Assembly: GCF_019048845.1 (NCBI RefSeq)
Contig: NZ_CP077426.1
Coordinates: forward strand, 1,163,501 to 1,227,500
Reading direction: 5' to 3'
DNA from: Vibrio mimicus
Lineage (GTDB): Bacteria > Pseudomonadota > Gammaproteobacteria > Enterobacterales > Vibrionaceae
Length of the DNA: 64,000 nucleotides
Of the stretch, positions 28,748 through 38,920 are shown one piece after another. Under the pieces are notes generated by a model. The model saw only the letters and a program-made list of their open reading frames with translations. It did not search any database and was not told the origin of the DNA. The first letter of the stretch is position 1. Each line of letters begins with the position of its first letter. A program made the position numbers and the translations under genes.

Positions 28748-30682
28748 CTATGAGGATTTACGTACTCGCAAGTACCACTCAGACAGCAAGCGGACTTGTT
28801 TTTCGGTGTACCCTTTTTCCATCATACGAGCGACGAAGTCATCGTGTTTCTTCTGATCGTCGGATGAGGTCTTAGCGTTGAAGGAGATGACTGGAAGCAG
28901 ATCTTCAGTATTGGAGAACATCTTTTTCTCAATCACAGTGCGCAATTTCTCGTAGCTGGTCCACACTGGGTTTTGGCCGTTGTTGTTGGCACGGGCACGC
29001 AGTACGAAATTAACGATTTCATTACGGAAATCTTTTGGATTACTGATCCCCGCGGTTTTCTCAATTTTCTCCAGTTCACTGTTGAGTGCAGAGCGGTCAA
29101 ACAGTTGGCCTGTCTCTGGGTCGCGATACTCTTGATCTTGAATCCAGAAGTCGGCGTAGGTGACGTAGCGGTCAAAAATATTCTGACCATACTCAGAGTA
29201 AGACTCTAAGTAAGCGGTTTGGATCTCTTTGCCAATGAATTCGACATAGCGCGGGATTAAGTAGCCTTTGAGGAACTCATTGTAGCGATCCGCGGTTTCT
29301 TGTGGGAACTGCTCCCGCTCGACTTGCTGTTCGATAACGTAGAACAGATGTACTGGGTTCGCGGCGACTTCTGAGTGATCGAAGTTAAACACGCGAGAGA
29401 GGATTTTGAACGCGAAGCGGGTGGAAAGCCCAGACATGCCTTCATCAACCCCAGCGTAATCACGGTATTCCTGATAGCTTTTGGCTTTCGGATCGGTATC
29501 TTTCAGCGTTTCACCATCATAGACGCGCATCTTTGAGAACAAGGAAGAGTTTTCTAGCACTTTTAGGCGAGACAGTACGCTAAATTGTGCCAGTAGTTCG
29601 AGTGTGCTTGGAGCACAAGGTGCTTTGGATAGCTCACTGTGATCCAACAGTTTTTGGTAGATTTTGACTTCACCAGAAACACGCAGACAGTAAGGCACTT
29701 TGACAATATAAACCCGGTCTAGGAACGCTTCATTGTTCTTGTTGTTACGGAAAGTCTGCCACTCGGATTCGTTGGAGTGAGCGAGGATCATGCCATCAAA
29801 CGGTAATGCAGAAAGCCCTTCAGTACCGTTATAGTTACCCTCTTGGGTGGCCGTTAACAGTGGGTGTAGCACTTTAATCGGTGCTTTGAACATTTCCACG
29901 AATTCCATCAAACCTTGGTTGGCACGGCATAGCGCACCGGAGTAGCTGTAGGCATCTGGGTCATCTTGTGAAAAGTGTTCCAGTTTACGGATATCAACTT
30001 TACCCACCAGAGAGGAAATATCTTGGTTGTTCTCATCGCCCGGTTCGGTTTTGGCTACCGCGATTTGATCCAGAATGGATGGGCGCACTTTCACCACTTT
30101 GAACTTGGTAATATCACCACCAAATTCATGCAGGCGTTTAGCTGCCCAAGGTGACATGATGGAGCGCAAGTAACGACGATCAATGCCGTATTCTTGTTTG
30201 AGTAGTTCACCATCTTCATTCACATCGAATAGACAGAAGGGGTGATCGTTAACCGGGCTGCGTTGACCATTGGCCGACAACACATAAATCGGCATTTGTT
30301 GCATCAAAGCTTTGAGCTTTTCCGCCAGTGATGATTTGCCGCCGCCCACAGGGCCGAGTAAATAGAGAATCTGTTTGCGCTCTTCCAAGCCTTGCGCTGC
30401 ATGCTTGAGGTAAGCGACGATCTGTTCTATGGCCTCTTCCATGCCATAAAAATCTTCGAAAGTTTTATAACGAGCAATCACTCGGTTGGAAAAAATTCGG
30501 CTAAGGCGCGAGTGTTTGGATGTATCAATCATCTCGGGTTCGCCGATAGCCATCAATAAGCGCTCCGCGGCATTGGCATAAGCACTTTTGTTTTCTTTAC
30601 ACAGAGCTAGAAAGTCCTGAATGGACAGCTCTTCATCCTTGGCGGCTTCATAGCGTGCCTGAAAGTGTTCAAAAATACTCAT
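28748..30682 (-). CDS. prkA: PrkA-family serine protein kinase (YeaG)
   Basis: A 644-residue AAA+/kinase protein, the same length as E. coli YeaG. An N-terminal AAA+ region has Walker A LGPVGGGKSSLAEKL (about 108-122) and DPETGQLFD-type C-terminal motifs. Family members have been described as Ser/Thr kinases or as AAA+ proteases in Bacillus, so the activity is disputed. The ATG at 30682 has AAGGGG upstream; an in-frame extension to 30733 is rejected. It leads the prkA-yeaH-spoVR operon. The region 30683-30870 shows no sigma-54 site that I could recognise. Confidence 0.94.
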   Translation of the reverse strand: MSIFEHFQARYEAAKDEELSIQDFLALCKENKSAYANAAERLLMAIGEPEMIDTSKHSRLSRIFSNRVIARYKTFEDFYGMEEAIEQIVAYLKHAAQGLEERKQILYLLGPVGGGKSSLAEKLKALMQQMPIYVLSANGQRSPVNDHPFCLFDVNEDGELLKQEYGIDRRYLRSIMSPWAAKRLHEFGGDITKFKVVKVRPSILDQIAVAKTEPGDENNQDISSLVGKVDIRKLEHFSQDDPDAYSYSGALCRANQGLMEFVEMFKAPIKVLHPLLTATQEGNYNGTEGLSALPFDGMILAHSNESEWQTFRNNKNNEAFLDRVYIVKVPYCLRVSGEVKIYQKLLDHSELSKAPCAPSTLELLAQFSVLSRLKVLENSSLFSKMRVYDGETLKDTDPKAKSYQEYRDYAGVDEGMSGLSTRFAFKILSRVFNFDHSEVAANPVHLFYVIEQQVEREQFPQETADRYNEFLKGYLIPRYVEFIGKEIQTAYLESYSEYGQNIFDRYVTYADFWIQDQEYRDPETGQLFDRSALNSELEKIEKTAGISNPKDFRNEIVNFVLRARANNNGQNPVWTSYEKLRTVIEKKMFSNTEDLLPVISFNAKTSSDDQKKHDDFVARMMEKGYTEKQVRLLSEWYLRVRKSS

Positions 30683-30870
30683 AGTTGTTTCCCCTTTGAA
30701 AATGTCATGATGACATACAACCGCTGTATACAAATTCCTAACAATTTAAGCCTAGTCTGTAATCCACTCTTTTGCTTAAGAATTATGGTTTTATTTCAAA
30801 ATCGTGATTTCGAGTGAGTCGGATAAGTGGGATGGCGAAGAGCAGTCTGTGTGGTGGGAAAATCGCAAAA

Positions 30871-30896
30871 TAAAAAGCTGGCAATAAAGCCAGCTT
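30871..30896 (-). terminator. Terminator after yfbU
   Basis: An 8-bp stem, AAGCTGGC with GCCAGCTT, has a 6-base loop and an A-run at its left that gives a U-tract leftward, 28 bases past the yfbU stop. Confidence 0.82.
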
Positions 30897-30924
30897 AAGA
30901 GAATAGAAGGGACAAAAAAGTGAA

Positions 30925-31425
30925 TTAAGCGTTCATGATTTGGCGCAATTCATTCGCTGACAGATGATACTGACGCGGGCAATTGCGCCAAGTGGTCAGC
31001 ATACGGCGGTACTTCGCCAACATTGGCATCTGGCTGTTGAAATGGTGCTCGCCCTTATCAAATTGTGGGTATAGACCTTCAGAATCCACTAAGAAGCGCA
31101 CATAGTTCACCAATGGTGCTTCGGTGGCCATATCAAAACCAAGGAAAGTCAAACGGCGTTGGTCAACGTCTTTGCGTGCTGAGTCATCCAACATGCGGTT
31201 GGACTCTTGCATCGCGTGGTACATCTCCATAATGTCGATGATTTCGCGGCATTCCGTTTCAGGTAGGCAGCCAAACTCGCGGTTCAGTTCACGCATTTGT
31301 AGCTCATAACCACGTTCAACAATCGTTTGTAAACGCTTGTATTTGTTTGCGTTGTTTGGGTCAAGTTGCGACATAAGGAAATATTGGTTCGATAAGATCA
31401 AACGCTGAGCGTTGGTCATTTCCAT
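30925..31425 (-). CDS. yfbU: YfbU family protein (UPF0304)
   Basis: A 166-residue cytosolic protein almost colinear with E. coli Yfb[16 protein letters not shown] at the start, [38 protein letters not shown], and [18 protein letters not shown] at the end. E. coli YfbU has been linked to cell death but its molecular role is unclear. The ATG at 31425 matches the family start; a start four codons earlier is unnecessary. It is a single leftward gene. Confidence 0.95.
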   Translation of the reverse strand: MEMTNAQRLILSNQYFLMSQLDPNNANKYKRLQTIVERGYELQMRELNREFGCLPETECREIIDIMEMYHAMQESNRMLDDSARKDVDQRRLTFLGFDMATEAPLVNYVRFLVDSEGLYPQFDKGEHHFNSQMPMLAKYRRMLTTWRNCPRQYHLSANELRQIMNA

Positions 31426-31545
31426 GTAAAGCCTCACTTCAAATCAGAGTTATTATTTTGCTGATTTAAGGTTAACAGCATTGGTACAGAGTGAAACATG
31501 ATCTCAACACGGTTTTAATAGTGAAAGCACAAAAAAACAGCATGA

Positions 31546-32211
31546 TTAATGACGGTGATAGTGGTTATACAGATAATCGCGATCGGAAAACACGCGCAGC
31601 CACTCAGGGCGGAATACGGCCAAAATGGCGAGTGCCATGCCATTCAGCAGGCCTTCGGGGAAGGCGAGTAGCGGAACAAAAATCAAATAGTTGTCGGTGA
31701 TTGTGATCCAGTCATAAGCGCCTAACTGCCAGATATAAAGGGAGTTAAGCAACAGATGCAAACTGCCGGTAACGCCGGCATTAAAAAAGCCAGCCACAAA
31801 AATAAACACGAAGATGTTTCTCGGTAGGTAGTGATAGCTCAAGGCAAAAATCGAGTAACTGATCAAGATTGGCAGCAAACTCGACAGCAGTAGATATTCT
31901 GGTAAAGCGGCAAAACTTATTTTGCCAAACAGTGCGAGGGTGGCGCTGACCGGCAGGGTGAGAATAAAAGCACTGCGCCAACCATACATCATCGTCAATG
32001 TGGTTAAGGCGAGAAAATGAATGTTGAGACCTTCTTTAACACTGGCTTGTGCTGACCAGAGTAGAAACAGGCCAAACATCACAAAATAAGTGAGGTGTTG
32101 GAAGGATTTATCATTACGAAATTTCGGCCATAATGCGTGTTGGCTATCTTTTTTCACCAAGAGTAAAACGGCCAAAATAATAATGGTTGAAGCGAGCTGT
32201 GCTAATTCCAA
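31546..32211 (-). CDS. Orphan CbiM-like ECF membrane protein
   Basis: A 221-residue protein with about six TM helices, resembling the CbiM/PF01891 S-component family (LNIHFLALTTLTMMYGW; AFPEGLLNGMALAILAVFRPEWL). Canonical CbiM binds Ni or Co through an N-terminal Met-His; this protein begins MELAQ and lacks it. It does carry a His-rich tail, NHYHRH. No cbiN, cbiQ or cbiO gene is adjacent, so any transporter function needs partners encoded elsewhere. A TTG start at 32211 is forced by an in-frame TAG 12 bases upstream. It lies immediately downstream of the pflA terminator. Confidence 0.72.
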   Translation of the reverse strand: MELAQLASTIIILAVLLLVKKDSQHALWPKFRNDKSFQHLTYFVMFGLFLLWSAQASVKEGLNIHFLALTTLTMMYGWRSAFILTLPVSATLALFGKISFAALPEYLLLSSLLPILISYSIFALSYHYLPRNIFVFIFVAGFFNAGVTGSLHLLLNSLYIWQLGAYDWITITDNYLIFVPLLAFPEGLLNGMALAILAVFRPEWLRVFSDRDYLYNHYHRH

Positions 32212-32222
32212 TCGAGTTACCT

Positions 32223-32256
32223 AAAAAAATACCAACCGAAGTGGTTGGTATTTTTT
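32223..32256 (-). terminator. Terminator after pflA, directly before the CbiM-like gene
   Basis: A 14-bp stem (32224-32237 with 32243-32256) with a 5-base loop ends in a 7-T tract when read leftward. It is strong in both directions. Only 11 bases separate the U-tract from the next start codon. Confidence 0.92.
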
Positions 32257-32278
32257 ACGATAACGCCGCGAGGTTGAA

Positions 32279-33019
32279 TCAGTATTTTACGTTTGAGTGA
32301 TACTGCTCAAGGATTGCTACGATTTTATCCATGGTTTCTTTGCTTGGTGGATTCACACCTTCCAATGGGTATTCTTCGCCCATGGCTTCCCATTTATGAG
32401 CACCAAGTTTGTGATAAGGCAGCAGTTCGATCTTCTCGATGTTTTCCATGTCTTTGATGAACTCACCTAACTGATGCGCTGAGGCTTCATCATCGGTATA
32501 ACCCGGAACAACCACATAACGTAGCCAAGTTTTTTGGCCAATTTGATGCAGGTAACGTGCAAAATCGAGAGTGCGCTTGTTGGAGACGCCGATCAGATCT
32601 TGGTGGATCTCATCATCCATCTGTTTGATATCGAGCATAACCAGATCGGTCACTTCCAGCACTTCATCGATTACAGGCGTGAACTTACGGATGTAGCCAT
32701 TAGTATCTAAACAGGTGTGAATACCTTCGGCTTTCGCTGAGCGGAACAAATCACGCACAAATTCGGGTTGCAGCATGGCTTCGCCACCGGAACAAGTGAT
32801 ACCTCCGCCCGAAGCATTCATGAAATGGCGGTAGGATTTTGCTTCTTTGATGATTTCTTCAACCGTCACTTCACGACCCGTATGGGTATCCCAAGTATCT
32901 CGGTTATGACAATACTTACAGCGGAACAGGCACCCTTGTAGGAATACAATAAAGCGGATTCCGGGGCCATCAACAGTGCCACAAGATTCGAAAGAGTGGA
33001 TTCGACCAATGGTAGACAT
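32279..33019 (-). CDS. pflA: Pyruvate formate-lyase activating enzyme
   Basis: A radical-SAM enzyme that abstracts a hydrogen from the glycyl residue of PflB under anaerobic conditions. The [4Fe-4S] motif is Cys30-x3-Cys34-x2-Cys37 ([13 protein letters not shown]), followed by [14 protein letters not shown] for SAM binding. At 246 residues it has the length of E. coli PflA. Here it is separated from pflB by the chemoreceptor and LpxR-like genes, and transcribed in the same direction. Confidence 0.96.
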   Translation of the reverse strand: MSTIGRIHSFESCGTVDGPGIRFIVFLQGCLFRCKYCHNRDTWDTHTGREVTVEEIIKEAKSYRHFMNASGGGITCSGGEAMLQPEFVRDLFRSAKAEGIHTCLDTNGYIRKFTPVIDEVLEVTDLVMLDIKQMDDEIHQDLIGVSNKRTLDFARYLHQIGQKTWLRYVVVPGYTDDEASAHQLGEFIKDMENIEKIELLPYHKLGAHKWEAMGEEYPLEGVNPPSKETMDKIVAILEQYHSNVKY

Positions 33020-33306
33020 GAGCGCTTCTCAGTTATGTAATTTGGGCGTTATTTTATTACAAATAGCAGGGATTAAATAGGTTTATCTCCCGGATAATTT
33101 GCCGTGCCGCTAGAGATAGCAAGGGTTAGCGCCTTGCGGATTTATAGTATTTTGGGACGTTTATTCTCTCTCGTTTAGTTAAAAATGAGTAAGTCATACA
33201 CCGCGGGTCTACACTTTCCTTAACAAGAATGAAGAGTATCCACTATCAGCAGGCTAGCTGAGTGGGCGAGATTGTGCCGCGGTATATCAGCATAGGAAGT
33301 GAAATC

Positions 33307-35187
33307 ATGGATGTAACACAACTTTCACAGAAGCAAAAAATCACCTTATTTATCGTTGTTCTTTGCTTAGGCTTTATCGGGTTATCGCTATTTACCACAC
33401 AAAGCCTGTCCAAAATGAATCTACAGTATCAACAAAGCGGTCGGGTTACGGCTGGCTCTGCATCGTTATTTTCCACACAAGCTACGTTGTTTGAATTAGC
33501 CTCCAAGCGAGATCATCTCTCCTCAAGTAAAGTGATCGACATGAAAGCTCAGTTGACTCAACTAATGCAAAAAGTCGAGGTAGATAAAAGCTTTTTGCAG
33601 GATAAGGGTTTTGCAGGAGAAGGGGATGCTTTGCAGCAAGCGGTGAAGGCTTTCATAGATGATATGCAGCCTTGGTTGGAGATTAAAGGTGAGCTGGGTT
33701 TTAATGTTGATGACGGCAAATTAGCAGAGTTGAAAATACTGGCGACTACCATCGAAAAGAAAATTGATGAAACGGGTATGGTGACGATCAATTCTGATTT
33801 CCAAGCCATGATCAAAGCGCAACAGAATTATCTGTTACAGCCGAATGAGCAGAATCTAAAGCTGTTTAACCGAGCATTGGCCGGATTTATCAACATGTCC
33901 CAGTCTTATGCGATGTTGGATCTGTATAAAACGGAGGTTGAGCAGTTCAAAGCTACTTTTTTGCGGGTGAGTGATTTATCACGGCAGGTCAGAGAGATTG
34001 AGCAAAAGTTATTAAGCAGTGAAGCCTTGGCGCAGAATGTGATTGAGTCGACCTCACAGCGCTTAGAAAGTGTCAGTGAGCACTACCAAACCCAAGCTCA
34101 GCAAGCGGGTGATCACACTTTACTCTCTATCTTGGTGGCATGCGTGACGCTCGCTGTATTGACTATTGTGCTGTTTATGATGGTTAGTATGTCGTTGTCC
34201 AAAGCCTTAAGCCAGATTAGCCGAGTGTTAGACAAGCTCTCATCAGGCGATTTGTCTCAGCGATTGAAACTATCATCCAATATGAAAGATGAATTTAACC
34301 TGTTGGCATCTGCGGTGAATAAAAGCTGTGAAAATCTCGGTGGTCTAGTGCATGTGGTGCAAGACCGCAGTGTGGCATTGTCAGGAGATGCAGTTGCGTT
34401 GGATCATGCGATTGATAATTTGGTTCGCAGTCAGTCAGAAGTGATGGAACAAACCCAGAGGTTGACGTTAGCCACTGAAGAGGTGAGCTTAAGCACACAA
34501 CAAGTGTCTAGTGCACTTGAAGTGGTCACCCAAGTCAGCAAAGCTTCCACGTTAGCGGCTGAAGAAGGGGGTGCCATCATTGGTGCCGCTATTGGTTCAT
34601 TACGTGAAGTCGGGGCGATCTTGCAATCAGCGGCAGGGCATATTCAACAGCTAGAGCAAGCTTCCGCTAAAGTTGACTCTGTAATGGACATCATTAATGG
34701 GATTGCGGAACAAACCAATCTGTTGGCACTCAATGCAGCAATTGAGGCGGCTCGTGCAGGGGAACAAGGCCGTGGATTTGCAGTGGTTGCAGATGAAGTG
34801 CGCAGCCTTGCCGTCAGAACAGTTAATGCGGTGGGTGAAATTGCAGGCACGATTGAAACCATGAAAAAAGAGAGCGCTGAGGTGATTCAATTTATTAGCC
34901 AGTCAGAACAAACCATGGAGGAAGGTCAACGTAAAGGCAATGAAGCGATGGAGGCCTTAACCAAAATCACACTAGGAGCGGAGCAAGCCGCATCACAAAC
35001 CGATGTGATTTTCTCTTCTATCAGAGAATTAGCGTCAACAAGTCATTCCATGGCGGACAATATGACGTTGATTGCCAACGCCATGAAAGAGTTAGAAACC
35101 TACAATAATCAGCTACGCACTACGAGCCAGGGGGTTGAGTCACGAGCCGACAGCCTGAATTCAGACTGCCGACGTTTTACGATCTAA
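33307..35187 (+). CDS. Methyl-accepting chemotaxis protein
   Basis: A 626-residue chemoreceptor. TM1 lies at about 12-32, a helical periplasmic ligand domain at about 33-275, TM2 at about 278-303 ([19 protein letters not shown]), HAMP next, then the signalling domain with the invariant hairpin tip [25 protein letters not shown]. There is no CheR-tethering pentapeptide at the C-terminus. The ligand is unknown. The ATG at 33307 has AGGAAG upstream and places TM1 normally; an in-frame upstream ATG is rejected. It is a lone gene divergent from pflA across 287 bases in which I see no clear operator. Confidence 0.93.
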   Translation: MDVTQLSQKQKITLFIVVLCLGFIGLSLFTTQSLSKMNLQYQQSGRVTAGSASLFSTQATLFELASKRDHLSSSKVIDMKAQLTQLMQKVEVDKSFLQDKGFAGEGDALQQAVKAFIDDMQPWLEIKGELGFNVDDGKLAELKILATTIEKKIDETGMVTINSDFQAMIKAQQNYLLQPNEQNLKLFNRALAGFINMSQSYAMLDLYKTEVEQFKATFLRVSDLSRQVREIEQKLLSSEALAQNVIESTSQRLESVSEHYQTQAQQAGDHTLLSILVACVTLAVLTIVLFMMVSMSLSKALSQISRVLDKLSSGDLSQRLKLSSNMKDEFNLLASAVNKSCENLGGLVHVVQDRSVALSGDAVALDHAIDNLVRSQSEVMEQTQRLTLATEEVSLSTQQVSSALEVVTQVSKASTLAAEEGGAIIGAAIGSLREVGAILQSAAGHIQQLEQASAKVDSVMDIINGIAEQTNLLALNAAIEAARAGEQGRGFAVVADEVRSLAVRTVNAVGEIAGTIETMKKESAEVIQFISQSEQTMEEGQRKGNEAMEALTKITLGAEQAASQTDVIFSSIRELASTSHSMADNMTLIANAMKELETYNNQLRTTSQGVESRADSLNSDCRRFTI

Positions 35188-35202
35188 AGTCTCACCAAGT
35201 GA

Positions 35203-36189
35203 TTAAAAGAAGGCATAGAGGGAGAGACTGCCAGTACTACTGTATGGCTCTTTATCTTCTTTAAACTCGTTGCTATTGGCGGTAAGAGTGAAACTTGCAC
35301 CCACATGGCGGCTATACATGGCAAACCCAAGGACAGCCGTGGCTTGCCAGTTTTCTACATTCACTTGGTAATATTCAGCTGGGTGTTCTAAGCCTTCCAG
35401 TGGGCGGTCTCCTTCAATGGTGACATCGTTAAAGCGATAACGCCCTTCGATACCTGAGAAGAAGAACCAACCACGATCTGAAGCACCGATCATGCCCGCT
35501 GAGAACGGATTTTCCGCGGAGATATTGGCAGATCCAAAGCTTCCTGCGAGATCAGATCCCCAACGCCACATTACACCGGTAGAAATATCGCTACGGAAGT
35601 TGCCCACATTGATTTCGGATACGTTAGAAAGCTCCCACTCCGTATTAAACAGTGCCCCGTAACGCCACCAGTTAAAGTGAGAGCGGTAACCTATGCTGCC
35701 TACAAATTGGTCTTCAACTTGATAAGCCCAACCATTCGGGTCATCTGATTTAGTAATGCCGTGGACTATTTTTTGAGCCTCTTCGGAGAGGGCACTGTCC
35801 CCCGTCATACCGAGAGTTAGGTTAAAGCGCTGAGATTGCTGAGGATTAAGGCTGATGTAGTTAAATTCGGTGTGCAAATAACCGGCATAGGGACGCTCAT
35901 TCGGTTGTGGTGTGGTTAACTCGATATCAGATGGAGTCCACATTTTATGGCCGAGAGTAAACTCCCACTTATCTAGGCTAGGTGCCCCCCAAATCGATAA
36001 GCTCAATGGTTGAGTAAGCCAATTAGGTGCTATCGCCCCTGAGGTGTAGCTCAGGAATAACCCGTTGGTGTAGTTTTGATCAACCCCAAATACACCGTCA
36101 TTATCAATACTGAGAATGAAAGTGGGTGTTTGAGCTGCAATGGCTGCACTGCTGAACAACCATAAAGGAATAACACGGATAAATTTCAT
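35203..36189 (-). CDS. lpxR: LpxR-family lipid A 3'-O-deacylase
   Basis: A 328-residue outer-membrane beta-barrel of the LpxR family (PF09982) with a signal peptide ending AIAA. The first strand SIDNDGVFGVDQNYTNG carries the Asn-Asp and Thr positions used by Salmonella LpxR, and the LGHKMWTPSDI...ERPYAGYLH segment carries the conserved His and the RPYAG motif. The enzyme would remove the 3' acyl chains from lipid A at the cell surface, calcium-dependent in Salmonella. The ATG at 36189 is used because the upstream alternative is a TTG. It is convergent with the chemoreceptor gene, 15 bases apart. Confidence 0.82.
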   Translation of the reverse strand: MKFIRVIPLWLFSSAAIAAQTPTFILSIDNDGVFGVDQNYTNGLFLSYTSGAIAPNWLTQPLSLSIWGAPSLDKWEFTLGHKMWTPSDIELTTPQPNERPYAGYLHTEFNYISLNPQQSQRFNLTLGMTGDSALSEEAQKIVHGITKSDDPNGWAYQVEDQFVGSIGYRSHFNWWRYGALFNTEWELSNVSEINVGNFRSDISTGVMWRWGSDLAGSFGSANISAENPFSAGMIGASDRGWFFFSGIEGRYRFNDVTIEGDRPLEGLEHPAEYYQVNVENWQATAVLGFAMYSRHVGASFTLTANSNEFKEDKEPYSSTGSLSLYAFF

Positions 36190-36324
36190 AGGAATAAGTA
36201 ACTTTATGTACTTCAAAAGTTAAATTGCGGCACCTATGTTGACGTATTCTGATTAATAAAACTAGCTAAGAACAGAATAAGTGTGCGTTTAGAGACAGTA
36301 ATTTATTTTAAAAATACGGGAATG

Positions 36325-36360
36325 AAAAAAAGAAAGCCCTGTCGCATGCGGCAGGGCTTT
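36325..36360 (-). terminator. Terminator after pflB
   Basis: The stem AAAGCCCTG with CAGGGCTTT (36334-36342 with 36352-36360) and a left A-run give a hairpin and U-tract for the leftward pflB transcript. Confidence 0.9.
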
Positions 36361-36379
36361 CATCAGAACTTACTCAATC

Positions 36380-38656
36380 TTATAGAGATTCAGTGAAAGT
36401 ACGAGCGATAACGTCTTGTTGCTGTTCAGCAGTCAGAGAGTTAAAGCGAACTGCATAACCTGATACACGGATAGTCAGTTGTGGGTACTTCTCTGGATGC
36501 TTAACCGCATCAAGCAGAGTGTCACGGTTCAGAACGTTAACGTTCAGGTGTTGGCCACCTTCAATACCAGATTCGTGGTGGAAATAACCATCCATCAGAC
36601 CAGCAAGGTTAGCACGTTGAGAGTTCTCATCTTTACCCAGTGCATTTGGCACGATAGAGAAGGTATAAGAGATACCATCTTTTGCGTGAGCAAATGGCAG
36701 TTTGCCTACTGAAGTCAGAGAAGCTACCGCACCTTTCTCATCACGACCGTGCATTGGGTTTGCACCTGGTGCGAATGGAGCACCTGCACGACGGCCGTCT
36801 GGTGTGTTACCTGTCTTCTTACCGTATACCACGTTTGAAGTGATAGTCAGGATAGACTGAGTAGGAATTGCATCACGGTAAGTTTTCAGTGAACGGATCT
36901 TGTTCATGAAACGCTCAACCAGTTCGCAAGCGATGTCGTCAACGCGTGCATCGTTGTTACCGAATTTAGGGTAGTCGCCTTCGATAGTGAAATCGACTGC
37001 TACACCGTCTTCGTCACGAACAGGTTTTACTTTCGCGTACTTGATTGCAGATAGAGAGTCCGCGGCAACAGACAGACCTGCGATACCACACGCCATAGTA
37101 CGACGTACGTCACGGTCATGCAGAGCCATCAGAGCTGCTTCGTAGCTGTACTTGTCATGCATGAAGTGGATGCTGTTCAGTGCAGTGACGTATTGTTTTG
37201 CCAGCCAATCCATGAAGTGATCCAGCTTGCCCCATACATCGTCGAAGTCCAGAACTTCGTCCATGATCTTAGGCATTTTTGGACCTACTTGGATTTTCAG
37301 TTTCTCATCCACACCGCCGTTGATTACGTACAGCAGAGTTTTTGCAAGGTTTGCACGAGCACCGAAGAACTGCATGTGTTTACCAATTACCATTGGTGAT
37401 ACACAACATGCGATGGCGTAGTCATCAGATTCGAAGTCTGGACGCATCAGGTCATCATTTTCGTACTGGATAGACGAGGTATCGATAGACACTTTCGCAC
37501 AGAACTTCTTGAAGCCTTCAGGCAGTTGCTCTGACCACAGGACAGTGATGTTTGGCTCTGGAGATGGACCCATGGTGTACAGTGAATTCAGGAAGCGGAA
37601 GTTAGTACGTGTTACCAGCGTACGACCGTCCAGACCCATACCACCCATAGATTCGGTTGCCCAAATTGGGTCACCAGAGAACAGCTCATCGTACTCAGGA
37701 GTACGTAGGAAACGAACCATACGCAGCTTCATCACGAAGTGGTCGATCATTTCTTGAGCTTCTTCTTCAGTAATCTTGCCTGCTTTCATGTCGCGCTCAA
37801 TGTACACGTCCAAGAAAGTAGAGGTACGGCCAAGAGACATTGCAGCACCGTTTTGAGATTTCACTGCCGCTAGGTAGCCGAAGTAAGTCCATTGGATTGC
37901 TTCTTGTGCCGTTTCAGCTGGGCGAGAAATATCGTAACCGTATTTCGCAGCCATCTGTTTCATTTGGCCAAGCGCACGGTGTTGTTCTGCAATTTCTTCA
38001 CGCAGTTGCATGGTCATTTGCAGATCTTCGCCGTTTTCAAATTTTTCCTGCAGAGACTTGAACTGAGCCAGTTTGTCTTTCATCAGGAAGTCGATACCGT
38101 ACAGAGCTACACGACGGTAGTCACCGATGATACGACCACGGCCGTAAGCATCTGGAAGACCAGTCAGAACGCCAGATTTACGACAAGCCAGAATTTCTGG
38201 AGTGTAGATGTCGAATACACCTGCGTTGTGCGTTTTGCGGTATTCAGAGTAGATTTTTGAAACTTGTGGATCCAGTTCACGACCGTATGCTTTGCATGAA
38301 CCTTCCACCATACGGATACCACCGTTAGGGATGATTGCACGTTTCAGTGGAGCATCGGTTTGTAGACCAACGATCTTTTCAAGATCTTTGTTGATGTAGC
38401 CAGCGTCGTGAGCTGTGATGGTAGAGATAAGAGAAGTGTCGAAGTCAACAGGAGCGTGAGTTGAGTTTTCCTGTCTGATGCCTTCCATTACTTTGTCCCA
38501 AAGCTTGTTGGTCGCTTCAGTACCTTCAGAAACTAGGAAAGATTCGTCGCCTTCGTACGGTGTGTAGTTCTTTTGAATAAAATCACGAACGTTAACTTCG
38601 TTTTGCCAGTCACCTGCCGCAAAACCTTCCCAAGCTTTAGCAAATTGCTCTGCCAT
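36380..38656 (-). CDS. pflB: Formate C-acetyltransferase (pyruvate formate-lyase)
   Basis: Converts pyruvate and CoA to acetyl-CoA and formate during anaerobic growth. The 758 residues contain the catalytic pair Cys417-Cys418 in IACCVSPM and the radical Gly733 in [12 protein letters not shown] 38656 starts [12 protein letters not shown] as in other PflB proteins and follows AGGTAGGT; the open frame to 38743 is upstream sequence. It is activated by the nearby PflA. The 264 bases upstream contain an inverted repeat and a partial FNR match. The gene just upstream encodes a DUF3360 membrane protein rather than FocA. Confidence 0.97.
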   Translation of the reverse strand: MAEQFAKAWEGFAAGDWQNEVNVRDFIQKNYTPYEGDESFLVSEGTEATNKLWDKVMEGIRQENSTHAPVDFDTSLISTITAHDAGYINKDLEKIVGLQTDAPLKRAIIPNGGIRMVEGSCKAYGRELDPQVSKIYSEYRKTHNAGVFDIYTPEILACRKSGVLTGLPDAYGRGRIIGDYRRVALYGIDFLMKDKLAQFKSLQEKFENGEDLQMTMQLREEIAEQHRALGQMKQMAAKYGYDISRPAETAQEAIQWTYFGYLAAVKSQNGAAMSLGRTSTFLDVYIERDMKAGKITEEEAQEMIDHFVMKLRMVRFLRTPEYDELFSGDPIWATESMGGMGLDGRTLVTRTNFRFLNSLYTMGPSPEPNITVLWSEQLPEGFKKFCAKVSIDTSSIQYENDDLMRPDFESDDYAIACCVSPMVIGKHMQFFGARANLAKTLLYVINGGVDEKLKIQVGPKMPKIMDEVLDFDDVWGKLDHFMDWLAKQYVTALNSIHFMHDKYSYEAALMALHDRDVRRTMACGIAGLSVAADSLSAIKYAKVKPVRDEDGVAVDFTIEGDYPKFGNNDARVDDIACELVERFMNKIRSLKTYRDAIPTQSILTITSNVVYGKKTGNTPDGRRAGAPFAPGANPMHGRDEKGAVASLTSVGKLPFAHAKDGISYTFSIVPNALGKDENSQRANLAGLMDGYFHHESGIEGGQHLNVNVLNRDTLLDAVKHPEKYPQLTIRVSGYAVRFNSLTAEQQQDVIARTFTESL

Positions 38657-38748
38657 GACATACCTACCTTTATGAGTAGAAAAAACACGTACTGTCTTCG
38701 CCGTTGAGCCAGCTATCCCGTTAGGGAGCAGTACACTCTTCAATAACG

Positions 38749-38781
38749 ATATTCAAATGCAATCAGATACTGTTTGAATAT
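38749..38781 (-). promoter_or_regulatory. Inverted repeat upstream of pflB
   Basis: ATATTCAAA at 38749-38757 is the exact complement of TTTGAATAT at 38773-38781, with a 15-base centre, 93 bases before the pflB start. The symmetry suggests a protein-binding site; I do not know the regulator. Confidence 0.4.
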
Positions 38782-38840
38782 GGATATCGCTATTAGTTCC
38801 TTTTATGTAGCCACTCTACGCTAAAAATTTTTCGTAAACC

Positions 38841-38854
38841 TTAAACTAAATCAA
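38841..38854 (-). promoter_or_regulatory. Partial FNR-like site upstream of pflB
   Basis: TTAAA-CTAA-ATCAA has one perfect FNR half (ATCAA) and a poor second half, about 185 bases before pflB. It is plausible for an anaerobically induced gene but weak in sequence. Confidence 0.3.
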
Positions 38855-38878
38855 TAAAAGTTAAAAAATTAAAATAAA

Positions 38879-38910
38879 GTTTGGGTAGCGCGGTCAGCGC
38901 TACCCAAAAA
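38879..38910 (-). terminator. Terminator after the DUF3360 gene
   Basis: An 11-bp stem (38881-38891 with 38897-38907) with a 5-base loop is followed leftward by a U-rich but interrupted tract. It separates the DUF3360 gene from pflB. Confidence 0.75.
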
Positions 38911-38920
38911 AGAGTGGTAA

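Noticed and set aside
30683..30870. Sigma-54 promoter for prkA, expected from nitrogen control of yeaGH in enterobacteria
   Set aside because: No leftward TGGCAC-N5-TTGCA type element could be found in the upstream region.
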